DNA of 64,000 nt from Pomphorhynchus laevis (Eukaryota > Acanthocephala > Palaeacanthocephala > Echinorhynchida > Pomphorhynchidae): NCBI GenBank assembly GCA_012934845.2, contig WNNJ02000610.1, positions 1 to 64,000 of the forward strand. Direction: 5' to 3'. Every line of letters starts with the position of its first letter. Position 1 is the stretch's first letter. The position numbers and the translations under genes were made by a program. Below the pieces are notes generated by a model. It did not search any database, was not told the DNA's origin, and was given only the letters and a program-made list of their open reading frames with translations. Of this stretch, positions 43,980-55,080 are shown piece after piece.

Positions 43980-44963
43980 ATGAGTCTGTGCCTACTGTTA
44001 TCATGTCAATACTCGAAGAACATTTTCAAGCTAGAGATATTTGTTGCTTTGCTTTTCGCATGCATTTTATGCTGTTTAACGAATACTCTAACGTTATTGC
44101 TATCATTAAGTTCAGTAGCCAAGCGAATGCAAATCAGACGGTATATTACGATCCTATCCGTTGTTGCTATTGGTTTATCTATACAAACTATTTGCGTCTA
44201 CTCAATTAAATATGGAGGCATGTACGAATTTTCAATCAAATATCAGCACACAACTTGCATAATTATCGACTATATTAGCTATACCTGTTGGTGTTTAATT
44301 AGTTCGATTTCGATCAGAATAAATTTAGCTAGAACTTTGACTACGTCTTTGTATAGCCCATCAATAATAAGCAAGCCTCGCAACCACATTGCGGTTTTAA
44401 ATTACAGCTACCATTTGGCAACCAATTTACACATAATATTTGTACTCATTGAAACAATAATTTTTGCAGGACGAATAATCCTTCAAAATCATTTCATTGA
44501 TTGCTATTTCTACTGCGATAAAGAACACACTGAATTACATCATATGCATATTATGTTTAAGAAACGTATATTAAACAAAGTACCCAAGTTGCTGATCGTT
44601 ATCCGATTTATCTTATACAGTATACTTCCCGGAGTACTGTACACTGTTAGCCTGATAGTATTTTATAAAAGGATTTGCCACCTGAAAATATGCCGATCAA
44701 TAACGAAGCCTTTATCCATAATTGGAGCCAGACTAATGGTATGCATGCTACACGTAGCTACTTCATTCATAGTATTTGGAATACCCGTATTCGTATATGT
44801 CTACAAACAGAATTGCATCATGTCTAGCAATATGAAAATTGCCTTAATGTTTGTTAAGTTAGTATTCTTGACACTATACACATGTGTATTTATATTTGGA
44901 CCACATGGGTCGAGATCCGTTTTATGGAAGTTTATCAATTCCAATTTTAAATTCAAGCGTTGA
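43980..44963 (+). CDS. Divergent rhodopsin-like 7-helix receptor, intronless
   Basis: A 327-residue ORF with seven hydrophobic segments (about 19-45, 54-76, 91-115, 136-164, 203-230, 247-276, 286-308). Rhodopsin-like traits: Asn35 in TM1 (TNTLTLL), Cys93 at the start of TM3 with Cys175 and Cys179 before TM5 for a disulphide, Pro217 in TM5 with a following Tyr, and Pro269 in TM6. Departures: no Asp in TM2, SIRINLA where DRY normally ends TM3, and no NPxxY in TM7 (FIFGPHG instead). No signal peptide. Probably a lineage-specific plasma-membrane chemosensory or orphan receptor; ligand unknown. The first in-frame ATG was used; a second ATG in another frame (43988) gives only a shadow ORF. Confidence 0.7.
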   Translation: MSLCLLLSCQYSKNIFKLEIFVALLFACILCCLTNTLTLLLSLSSVAKRMQIRRYITILSVVAIGLSIQTICVYSIKYGGMYEFSIKYQHTTCIIIDYISYTCWCLISSISIRINLARTLTTSLYSPSIISKPRNHIAVLNYSYHLATNLHIIFVLIETIIFAGRIILQNHFIDCYFYCDKEHTELHHMHIMFKKRILNKVPKLLIVIRFILYSILPGVLYTVSLIVFYKRICHLKICRSITKPLSIIGARLMVCMLHVATSFIVFGIPVFVYVYKQNCIMSSNMKIALMFVKLVFLTLYTCVFIFGPHGSRSVLWKFINSNFKFKR

Positions 44964-45129
44964 TCAATAGTATGAATGGTGATGTTACTAGCGAACGACA
45001 AATCGTGAAGGCGTAAATTCATTTATAGAGGAATTAAAAATAATCTAATTTTGTCAATGCGGGACATTAATTACACTGCTCTACATTTATATTTAAAAAG
45101 AAATTTTTGGTTCAATTATTTTTGAACCA

Positions 45130-45400
45130 AAAACATTCTTAATTATTCATAAATTGAGAATTTATTGGCGATTTATAAATTTTTAATTTTGTTTTATTAA
45201 AATGCAAATTGTCATTATGAATGGAAGTTATATTGCTGAAGCAAGCTAAGACCATCTGGTCGAACCTCCGGAAAACTTTTTCGGCGAAAGCAGGAACAAC
45301 CGTGCGCATCAAATGGTTAACTCGTGCAGCCGATGCGCCACTGCGTAGCAGGATGAAGCAACATGTGCGTCTGGTAGCTTTTCTAGTCACGGCTAAATAA
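45130..45400 (-). mobile_element. Retroelement ORF fragment
   Basis: Minus strand: LLRSGASAARVNHLMRTVVP and FRRFDQMVLACF, a pattern found after the RT domain of some invertebrate retroelements (RS-G-AR-NHL-RT-PP, FD). It may belong to the same kind of element as the 16.5-kb fragment. Short, GC-richer than its flanks, no ends seen. Confidence 0.35.
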
Positions 45401-45479
45401 AACTTTTAAATTAGTGTTAAAGATTCTTTTTCACAAAGATGTGTAAATTGTAAGCAGATAATTTAAGCTGGATAAGTCT

Positions 45480-46410
45480 ATCATTGTCTTAAATTAAATT
45501 TGATTTATTGAACACATGATTTTCAGAAAAACTTCTTATATTTAAATAAAGATCCTTTAGCTTATTATCTCTTAAAAAGAGAAACATTTATTACCAAATA
45601 CTTAAATCTTGCCATGTTATTTCTTTACTTTTAGAATTATTTAAAAATCAATTTAAAATATTAAAATATTTACATAAAGATCTTTCAGCTTATTATCTCT
45701 TAAAAGTTGTTTTAATATTTCTAATTGTTCATTTATATACATATCTTTTTTAATATTTTTAAATCTATTTTTCCTATTCCTTTTATCACCATGACTTCTC
45801 GGTTTGCGTTTAACCGGATTATTATAATATAGTTGTTTATTATGTATTATACTACTTCTGCCAATTCCTTGTACCACGTCATTCAATCCTAATGGGTACA
45901 TGGAATTAAGCGTTTTAATCCAAAAATCTTCTTTTTCTAATAGTTTTTGATTTAATATTGAAATATTTTCTTCGATAATATGTTCTAAAATAAATAATTT
46001 ACAGTTTTTAATATCATGTCCTATTAATCTCATATGTTTATGAAATATAGTTTGACTATTATGCTGTATATTATATATGTGTTGCCTAAACCTAGTTTTT
46101 AACATTTGATGTTTTTCCTATATATTGCAATCCACATGTACATTGTATAAGATACACTACACCTGCGGTATTGCAGTTACAATTATTATTAATATTTAAT
46201 GAAAAACATTTGTTTGTCGTATTACTTACGATACAATTATTATTATTTATAACATCACAAACTTTACAATTTTTCTGTTACATTTATAATTTTTAAAGTA
46301 AATTTGTATTTTACGTTTTTGTTATAACTATACAACTTCGCTAAGTGATTGTTTTTGAAGTTGATTTTCAGTTTCCTAGATAAGTTGACTCAGACTAATG
46401 TTCAACGGAG
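45480..46410 (-). mobile_element. Third Naiad-type Penelope-like copy, 5' part with GIY-YIG
   Basis: Nearly identical to 26.7-27.35 kb: minus ORF 46105-45653 with KTRFRQHIYNIQHNSQTIF and EDFWIKTLNSMYPLGLND plus the cysteine cluster upstream. It shares the same 5' boundary (after TTTTTCTGTTACATTTA in the plus-strand view) and then diverges. It lacks RT. A short duplicate of the linker region lies at 45490-45585. About 100 bp upstream (46330-46410) a diverged 5' block matches 27430-27500. Confidence 0.68.
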
Positions 46411-46964
46411 CATTCTTAAAAAGCCCGTTGCTTAAAAAATAAGTTAATTCTTCTTGTGTTGATCCAGCTCTAAAATAAATTTAATTTTATATTTTGAAAG
46501 CTACCGATCCTATCACCAGAAAACCATAACAAATAAAATAGTAGATCCAGCTTTTACTAGAGTTCTGTTAGAACAATAACTGTGTGATTGGGATATATTT
46601 TATCAGCCTAATTATAACCACAAGTAAATTTACGAAATTAACTAAATATTTGTCATACAGTTAAATCATGAAATGCTGATTGGGTTACTTTTAGGTAATT
46701 CAACAACTGCACTATTTAAGTGCTAAGCGTTTACACGAACATTTGAAAATGTTTTTCATTGTCGAAATGAAAAAATATTAAATTAAAGAAAAATAAAACT
46801 AAAATAAAAGGAATTAAAATAATTATTATTTCATTGTCGCTCATATTTGTAAAATTGATTTTTATATCCACTTATGCCAAAATTAATCATTCATCATATA
46901 TTTTTCTGGGTGTGCTACAATTTGACAAATTTATTATTTTAACGCAGTGAATGCTTTTAATTGT
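46411..46964. other. AT-rich intergenic DNA
   Basis: Nothing recognised. Confidence 0.45.
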
Positions 46965-47345
46965 GCATTTAAATAAATAAAGGTTTTCTTAAAGATAATA
47001 AATAATTAAAAACGAAACATTTAGGAAAAACAATCAAAAATAGCCAGTCGTTTATAAAAACCGTTCGCTTCTTTAACTTTGTTACGGCCTCAGGTCAAGC
47101 GGGATCTGAGCTCTTCAACCAATCCAACAAGCCGCTCTACGACTGAACCACTCGGGGTCTTTCATCACCCCCCCCGAAGAATCCAAGCGAGGCGGACTAT
47201 TCTTGGTAATCGCAATATGAGGAGCTTGAGAAACCTTAGTCTTTGATGTGTGGGATGTCCTTTCGAAAAGAAGACTAATCCAGAGATAGCCCAAGTACCC
47301 AAAGGCGCACTTGGGTTTTCCAATTCAATAGCAGATGCTGATCCC
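46965..47345 (-). mobile_element. LINE 3' end fragment
   Basis: Minus-strand end of the same LINE family as 47590-51490 (shared blocks CACTTGGGTT and GGATCTGAGC, and a 3' UTR with GCCAGTCGTTTATAAAAA). 5'-truncated; 3' end with a short TTTA-type tail. Confidence 0.65.
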
Positions 47346-47389
47346 GCTTCAGACCCAAAAATTCTTTATTTTATCAAGTTTTAACAACA

Positions 47390-47580
47390 AATGTCAAATA
47401 AATAAAGGTTTCTTAATAAATAATAACTGATAAGAAATAATTAAAAACAAACATGTAGAAAAAATAGAAAACAGCCAGTCGTTTATAAAAATCGTTCGCT
47501 TCTTTAACTTTGCTACAGCCTTAGGTCCAGCGGGATCTGAGCCCTCCAGCCAATCCAACACGAATGAATGCGGGCCACAT
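47390..47580 (-). mobile_element. Second LINE 3' end fragment
   Basis: Repeats the 3' UTR (CAGTCGTTTATAAAAA) and the GGATCTGAGCCCT block, then is truncated. Same orientation as its neighbours. Confidence 0.6.
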
Positions 47581-47731
47581 TTTTAGTTGTGAATTTAAGT
47601 AAGTAAGTAAATAAGTAAGGGTTTTATTAATAACTATATAACTGATAAAAACTTAAGAAACAAAAACATGCAAAAGACAACTTAAAATAGAAACTGTTCA
47701 CGACGTGTATTTTGAAATCTTCAACTTATAT

Positions 47732-50194
47732 TCACGGCCTCAGGTCCATAGGGATCTGAGCCCTTCGGCCGCACCAGCGCGCCGCCCTCTGACTGAACCA
47801 TTCGGGGTCGCTCACACACCTAAGAGTCCAGTCAAGGCGGACTATGGTTGGTAATCTTGAGATGAGGAGCTTGAGAAACCTTAGTCTTTGTTCTGGGGGA
47901 CGTCCTCGTGAGAAGAAGACTAATCCCGAGATAGCCCAAGTACCCCAGAGGCGCACTTGGGTTATCCCATTCAATGACAGATGCTGGGCCCGTTTCAGAG
48001 CCCACCTAGCTTTCTTCAGGATACGTTTAAGTCTATCCAGGTCAGCTTTCGCCGACCAATTCACCGTAACGGTGAACCCCAGATATTTTACTCGACTCGT
48101 GAAGATGGGGAGTGGTTGATGCTGCAAAATGGAGGAGAGTGTAGAGAGTGATAGTCTCTTAAGTTTCTTTTTGGTGGCAGGAACGCCATTAAAGACAACC
48201 ACCTGTGATTTAGATGAGTTTAAAATAAGATTGGATGGGGGCAACTGATCTTTTAATCTTAAAAAGAAACGGCTGATGTCAGAGATTTCATCTTTGCACC
48301 TGCGTCCAGAGAACAAGGATGTGGTATCATCAGCATATACCACTAGATGTTGATCACGTTTAAAATTCTTGAATAATACAATGGATGCAGCAAGATATAA
48401 GATAGGAGAAAGTGGGGATCCTTGAGGTACACCTGTAATAGGGTAGAACTGACGCGCATCAGGGTCGTCTTCATAGTAGAACCGCTTGGTGTACAACAAT
48501 ATCTCCACCCTGTTAACAATTCTCGCAGGCAACCCGAGGGACCTGAGAGAGGAGATAACGAAGGGAATGGAGATCCGGTCAAATGCAGCTGAAAAATCAA
48601 GAAAAACAGCCACAGCAAGCTGATGACTATTATCCTGACAAAACTGATGCACTTCACCAATTGCTGAATGGACCAAGCGCCCTTTGACAAACCCATGAAA
48701 ACTCGGTGGGATCAAATTACGCCTACATAAATGAACGCGGATTCTACGCGCAAGCGCTTTCTCGTATATGGATATGAGGGCGTTTTTAATCGAGATGGGC
48801 CGCAGATCTTTAGGACAAGTGATTAATCTCTTTTTAGGTAAAAAAAACTCGACGGCTGATGTTGATTTCCGCTATGTCAGACGGGGAGGCTAATAGCATT
48901 GTGATGGCGACCTCCTTTCTCTGACTGTATGTCAAAAGCTGACAGACACGAGTGGTGAGTGGCGCGTGGGATTTGGAGGTGCCCGGGAGTGGTCCCCAGG
49001 AGTTAAGGATATCTGTAACAGATAAGTCCCTACTCCTGAAGTCACACCAAGGCGGGATTGGTTGGGGAGAATGAGTGGCTCCATAATTATGTAAGGAAAG
49101 TGACTCCTCTAAAACTTTGTCAAGGCCTATGCTACCAATCCAAACCAAGGCTCTATCCTTCCAGCAAACAAACTTCTCCTTCTTGAATATCTTCCAGAAG
49201 GAAGCCTGAGAAGGGTTTTGGTGAGCAATGCTTGCCCTATCCCTGCTCAGCTGGAGCCTATATCTAGAGCTCCAATATTCATTCGAGAGGATATGTCTGG
49301 CGGAAACAGAGAGATTGGGAAGGTGCAACATTTTAGCTAGGACCTTGAGCTTTGTTGGAGTAGGATTGTATATTCGACCTTTATAGGTAGTCGAAAGGAT
49401 CGCGGTAGCTTGCGATGAGAGGTAGGAATTAAATTCGGTCAAACTCTCAATTCCAATTATGGGGAAGAGTTGGATAGCTGCCTGAAAGAAGGCCACTCTA
49501 ATAGGATCAAAGTGAAACCTTCTTCTAAGCAACGTATCGTCCTCTAGCCGCCAGCGAATTAGGTCATGAGAGGTGGTCTGTTGTTGACGCGACTGCTCGG
49601 TGCAAATGGGTTTCAACAACCACATCTTATGTAGCAGTAATATGTCGAGGAGAGAATTTGTTGTAGAGCAATGAAAGGTTGGGGAAGGTGGTTTATGAAT
49701 AAGATAGTCGATCCTTGCTCTGCGGAGTGCTGCATTAATCCAAAGACCAGTTCTGTCGTTGAAGTCACTAAGTAACATGTCATAACCGCTCCCCAATATT
49801 TGATCCAGGAGGTCACGGTTCTTGTGAATTTCTCCTGGCCGAATATAGACATTGGCTATGCTTATACGCTTACCGTTCTTACAAAGTGATATAGCTAAAC
49901 AAGATAGGGCTGGACAAGAGTAGTTTAATAGGAGGGATGATCTTAAGGAGCTTTTTACTAGGGTTAAAAGACCTTGTGATGAAGAGGAGTGAGGGGGGGG
50001 GTTATGTAAGGAGTAAAGTGGGTGTATATGTGCTTAGGGATAAATCGAGTAATATCCTGGGGGAGACGGATAGACCGCGTCTCCTGAAGGACTATAACAT
50101 CTGCATCTCTACCAGATAGAAGGCTAAGGGCGGAAGTACCTCCCGAATTCCACTGAAGGATATTAAGTGAAAAAGGCCCTAGATTACTTCCCAT
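47732..50194 (-). pseudogene. LINE ORF2: APE-type endonuclease and reverse transcriptase
   Basis: The endonuclease starts MGSNLGPFSLNILQWNSGG and shows VIVLQETR (catalytic Glu), LLSDFND (Asp/Asn) and SLLDILLL, with SHD where the final SDH-like motif sits. RT (48715-47732) shows FHGFVKGR, FLDFSAAFDRI (first Asp), GVPQGSPLSPILY and VYADDTTSLF (catalytic YADD), then the thumb region WALKRAQHLSL. No RNase H was seen. The ORF is interrupted around 49960, between 49850 and 49790, and near 48830-48715, so it is not one open frame. ORF2 nicks target DNA and copies the element RNA. Confidence 0.75.
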
Positions 50195-50228
50195 TGCGTA
50201 AGTGTTACCGAAGTGGGACGCCCTCCAC

Positions 50229-51491
50229 CTAGTCGCAACTAGAGGCGGAAAAGTCGCCTTTACCGCTTCCCGTCACGACAAATGGAGTCGCTTGCCCACA
50301 GGCGATATCTTCATTTCCCTCGTTAGCCATAGCCCAGATCGAATCCTTCCGAGCAAGCTTTAGAGCGGCTATGCTTAGCGCTGACCCGTTTCGTTTCTTA
50401 GATTTTGGTGGCTTCTTAATATTGTTGGTCTTCCCAGAAGGAGGAGAACGGAAGGATTCCGCTAATTGACCCACCAATTTTTGGACCAATTTTTCAAGTT
50501 GAATCATTGATGCCTGATGCTGCATTTCAATAAGTTTAAGAATTTCTGTGTCCGGCATCCTGTCGTCATTCTTGTTAGACGAGACAGCTTCCACGAAGCT
50601 AGTCGGTTTTGCTGTTCCACCCCTGTGTCTCTTTTGGTACGCCTTAAAGATTTTACATTTTTTTGACCATGCGGGGTGCTCACCACCGCAGTTTGCGCAA
50701 AATGGCTTACTTTCGCACTTCTCAGGATGTATAGCAGTTGTACCACACACGCCGCACTTATGTGGTAAAGAACATCCAGTGGACCAATGCCCCCACTGAT
50801 GACAATTGTTGCAGTGAGGGTACGTTAGTGAGTCGGTTTCGATTATTGAAAATCTCAAATTATACCCCATAAAAGGATTGCATGTTGAAATCGATAGTTT
50901 TAGAGCTTCATCAACCGGTGCATTGCAGAACGCCACGGGAATGGGGAAGCCTTTAATCCCTTTTATAAAGCGCACGTTAGAGATTTTGTAATCAGTTTCT
51001 AGGGCTGATATATCTTCTTCTGAAATGAATGTGGGCATATTATTTATCTTTATTGTTGCCAGGATTGGTTTGGAAGCAATTATACCTTGTTCCGAATGCT
51101 CTTTTTTAAAGTAGTCTACGTACGACATTGCCAGATCAGGAGTGCATGAATGAGATTTTAATCTCAGATTCATAATATTTAATCGCATTGAACAATATCC
51201 TTTTTTAAATCGATGAGCAAAGCCTCTTATAAAAACATTGAACATGTTCTGCCTTTCCAGAGGCACCAAAAGTCTGATAATCACCAGGTTGGATAATTTT
51301 GGTACCGGGGGAAGTTCACCCTCCGGAATATATTCAAGAGAACCTAAATCTCCACTTACCTCGTTTATTGCATTGGCAGGAAAATTAGTTTTCATTGAGT
51401 TCTTTGAACGCTCCGACATGCTAAATTTACTCATTTTTTGAAACTGCTTTTGGTATAATGTTAGTTGTGAATTTGTCATCATTAACATCAT
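50229..51491 (-). CDS. LINE ORF1: zinc-knuckle nucleic-acid-binding protein
   Basis: A 420-residue open frame. After a basic/acidic N-terminus comes a region with VIIRLLVPLERQNMFNVFIRG and ISNVRFIKG. Then three CCHC-type knuckles lie between about residues 225 and 285 (CNNCHQWGHWSTGC, CGVCGTTAIHPEKC, CANCGGEHPAWSKKC). A lysine-rich tail (PPKSKKRNGS) follows. ORF1 of Jockey/I/R1-type LINEs packages the RNA. It is intact, but ORF2 is not. The initiating ATG may be one of several near the start (51491 or 51434). Confidence 0.78.
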   Translation of the reverse strand: MMLMMTNSQLTLYQKQFQKMSKFSMSERSKNSMKTNFPANAINEVSGDLGSLEYIPEGELPPVPKLSNLVIIRLLVPLERQNMFNVFIRGFAHRFKKGYCSMRLNIMNLRLKSHSCTPDLAMSYVDYFKKEHSEQGIIASKPILATIKINNMPTFISEEDISALETDYKISNVRFIKGIKGFPIPVAFCNAPVDEALKLSISTCNPFMGYNLRFSIIETDSLTYPHCNNCHQWGHWSTGCSLPHKCGVCGTTAIHPEKCESKPFCANCGGEHPAWSKKCKIFKAYQKRHRGGTAKPTSFVEAVSSNKNDDRMPDTEILKLIEMQHQASMIQLEKLVQKLVGQLAESFRSPPSGKTNNIKKPPKSKKRNGSALSIAALKLARKDSIWAMANEGNEDIACGQATPFVVTGSGKGDFSASSCD

Positions 51492-51539
51492 TATCCATAA
51501 TTCGTTTGAATATCCAATTTTGCGAAAATGAGTTGAATA

Positions 51540-53660
51540 AACTCAAAAAAATTTGCGTTACATGCATGTCGGAGCTTTCAAACGATTCATTAAAAAACAA
51601 CGAAATGCAGTGCAAAACGATCGAAAATTCCAATGGAATGCATATTATTTCTACGAAGACTGGTATTTCTTCTATTCCTACAAGCAAAGTAAGTAAAATT
51701 TTGATTTCTAATTCTCATTCGATACAAAGGGAACTTACTCTAGTGAAGCTCCAAAATTTAATCAGTATTAAGATTATTTGATCACTTGAGAGAAGCAAAA
51801 GGTATTCAACAGTCTTTTACGAAATTCACTGTTTCGAACAAGAATAGAGTTATCCTTGTACAGTTATCCTTGAAATACGAGTCTCCTTCTCTCCCCCACA
51901 TTGCTATGGCGTACCAAGAATAGTTTAATGAAAATCTGTCTCAGATTGATGAAATTGTTTTCAAATCGATATAAGCGTCTGTTCAAATCTCTAACATCTT
52001 CTGACCTTGACAATGACGATTTCAAAACACTTGAAAATCTATTTCAAATTTCAAATATTCGATTTGTAAATAAGAAGAATAGTTTCCACTTCCTGCACAA
52101 CTTCGGTAGATAACGCCGAGATTATGTCAAAATCCAAATGCAATCCGCTTATGGGTCATAGCCTCTTATTTACACTGGTCAGTACTGATAGTCTGATCTA
52201 GCTGCCATGAGTGGGGGCATTGGGGGTCAGATTGCCTCATCTCTATCTTGCGGTTCGACTGATCGTAATCACTTAAAAGGAGGAAAGTGCATCAACCCAC
52301 AACACTCATCGAACTGCGGTGTGGATCATCCTGCATGGTCTCGCAAATTCCCTTACTTCAAAGAATATCAAAATAGACACTGTACTGTTTCCACCAACAC
52401 CTTCTCCAATTCGTTTGCAGATGCAACAAAAGGTTGTACGACTTAGACATAATTTGACTGATTGATGCAAAGAGTCAAGCAACCACTAAGAAGATAGATG
52501 ACTAGTTCACGTCTTTTATCAACAATGTACAGAACACCTCAAGCCCGCACGGCTACAATCCCGGAATCAAAAAAGGAACGCCTTTCTTCACAGCCCATCC
52601 CATATCCGCATTTCTAAAAAAGGTAAAGCTTGGGAAGTGGTGGCTAAAAATGGAAATGAAGATAATGCTCGTAGACAAACTTCTCTCTGTTAATGTCGAA
52701 AGTGGGAATGGTAGCCTTCCCACATATGGTTTGAGCTAGAGGGCGCATCCCATTCCAGCTGACGTCACACAATGGGAAGTAATCTAGGGCCTTTTTCACT
52801 TAATATCCTTCAGTGGAATTCGGGAGGTGCTTCCGCCCTTAGCCTTCTATCTGGTAGAGATGCAAATGTTATAGTGCTTCTGGAGACGAGGTCTATCCGT
52901 CTCCCCGAGGATATTACTCGATTTATCCCTAAGCACATCTACACCTACTATACTCCATGCATACACCCTCAAACATCTGTATCTCAAAGTCTTTTAACTT
53001 TAGTTAAGAGCTCCTTAAGATCTTCCTCTTACTAAACTATTCTTGTCTAGCCCTGTCGTGTTTAGCAACATAACTCTGTCAGTAGCGTTTATGACATGTT
53101 ACTTGGTGACTTCAACGACAGAACTGGTCGTTATATTAATGCAGCACTCCGCAGAGTCATGAACAACTATTTTATTCATCAACCACCTTCCCCTACCTTT
53201 CATTGCACTACAACAAATTATCTCCTCGACATTCTACTGCTACACGAGAGGTGGTTGTTATAACCTACCTGTACTGAGCAGTCGCGCCAGCAACTGTCCA
53301 CCTCGTACGACTTACTTCGCTGGCAGTTAGAGGAAGAACGCTGCTGCGAAGGAGGTGTCACTTTGATCCAATCAGAGTAGCCTTTTTCCAGGTAGCGATC
53401 CGACTCATTCCAGCCGCAATGACATCATTTTCGAGCGCAATCAAAACCAATGTTAACAAAACTAATAACTTATCGTGCAACGATCTTTTTAGCATTATTA
53501 GAAATCAGATGGAAGATAACAGAGCTTTGGTTAATTTTCAAATGGTGAACAAGCTAAATCTTCTAAAGCATTGTTACCCAGATGCTTGAGATAAAAAATG
53601 TTCCGGTGCTAACTCCAACTAATCAAAAATCACCAAAGAAATGACTATATGCCACTCATC
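51540..53660 (+). mobile_element. Old LINE copy, plus strand, 5' part (P1)
   Basis: Same family as 47590-51491, more decayed. ORF1 starts near 51567 (MSELSNDSLKNN against MSERSKNSMKTN in the minus copy); knuckles remain at about 52285-52370 (DHPAWSRK); ORF2 starts at 52772 (MGSNLGPFSLNILQWNSGG). Endonuclease traces run to about 53400. Many breaks. Confidence 0.7.
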
Positions 53661-54222
53661 GAAGACTAGGTCTCAAATTATCAAAGAATTCTAGTGACTA
53701 AAAGTCGGCATTCATTGAAGCTCAGGCCGTATAGAAACAGTAAGGGAAATGATGGTATTCTCACCTGCCAGGTGGGAAAGGTGCACTCGCGGTTGACTTC
53801 GGCAATGCACGAGGTAGCCCTTTCACTGCTGACCCCAACTAGCTGGGCTGCATTTCCACACGTAAATCAACTCGATGGGTAGTAGTTCAGATCCTTTTTT
53901 ACTAAATATATTTCAGTTAAATTCGGTAGGTGCTTCTACTCTTAATCTTTTATCAGGTCAGAATACAAATGCTATAGTCCTTCATGAAACCAAATCGATC
54001 CGGTCTCAATAGGACATTACTCGATTTATACCAATACAAATATTTGCCCACTATACTTCGTAGATAACCCCCCCCCTCATTAATCTTAATCTCAAGGTAT
54101 TGCAAACTTAGCTAAATAACCATTAAGATCGTCCCTCTTGCTTAATTAATCATGTCCTGCCCTGTCTTGCTTAGCGATTACACTTTGTAAGGTAAACGCA
54201 TTAGCATAGCCAACATGGAAAG

Positions 54223-54860
54223 ATTCACAAGAACCGTGACTTCCTTAATCGGATATTAGGCAGCGGCTATGACATAATTCTTAGTGACTTCAACAACAGA
54301 ACTGGTAGTCGGATTAAAGCAGCACTCCGGAGAGCCAGGTCGATCATCTTATTCCCATACCACCATCCTGACCTTTCGTTTCTCAACAACTAATTCTCTC
54401 CTCAACATTCTACTGCTACATGTGAAGTGACTGCTTAAGCCTTTCTGTATTTAGAGGTCACGTCAATAATTGACAATTTCGACGACCTACTCCGTTGGTG
54501 GTTAGAGGAAAAAACGTTGTTAAGGAAGAGGTTCCACTTTAATTCACAAGAACCGTGACTTCCTTAATCGGATATTAGGCAGCGGCTGTAACATAATTCG
54601 TAGTGACTTCAGCAACAGAACTGGTAGTCGGATTAAAGCAGCACTCCGGAGAGCCAGGTCGATCATCTTATTCCCATACCACCATCCTGACCTTTCGTTT
54701 CTCAACAACTAATTCTTTCCTCGACATTCTACTGCTACATGTGAAGTGACTGCTTAAGCCTTTCTGTATTGAGCAGTCACGTCAACAATTGACAATTTCG
54801 ACGACCTACGTCTTCTGCGGTTTAAGGAACGTATTCTGCTGAGAAGGTTCACCTTTGATC
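54223..54860. repeat. 319-bp tandem duplication inside LINE copy P2
   Basis: Two adjacent copies of the endonuclease segment starting ATTCACAAGAACCGTGAC, differing at scattered bases. Confidence 0.75.
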
Positions 54861-54954
54861 CAATCAGAGTAGTATTCTTCCATGCAGCTATCCGATTCTT
54901 CCCTGTTGTAGACAATGCGAGTCTGACCTGCATTGTCTACAATGCGGATCATAC

Positions 54955-55080
54955 CCTACCGCGATGTCAAACCTTACCGCGGTATGACCCTACCGCGATG
55001 TCAAACCTTACCGCGGTATGACCCTACCGCGATGTCAAACCCTACCGCTATATGATCCTACCGCGATGAGAGGTAGTATG
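54955..55080. repeat. 34-bp minisatellite in LINE copy P2
   Basis: About three copies of a unit with GATGTCAAACC and CCGCGGTATGACC halves, grown from the LINE sequence CGCAAGCTACCGCGATCC still present just downstream (55095-55115). Confidence 0.8.

Larger units (their letters stand above)
47590..51491 (-). mobile_element. Jockey/R1-like LINE, nearly full length
   Basis: Minus strand: ORF1 (51491-50229), then ORF2 endonuclease and RT (50194-47732), 3' UTR and an ACTT/TTAC-type tail at about 47600-47625. ORF2 is split by a few frame changes. It stands head to head with a plus-strand copy starting near 51550. It is the youngest LINE here, judged by long surviving ORFs. Confidence 0.78.

Noticed and set aside
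44801-45022. Minus-strand 73-codon ORF overlapping the 7TM gene
   Set aside because: Shadow of the receptor coding strand.
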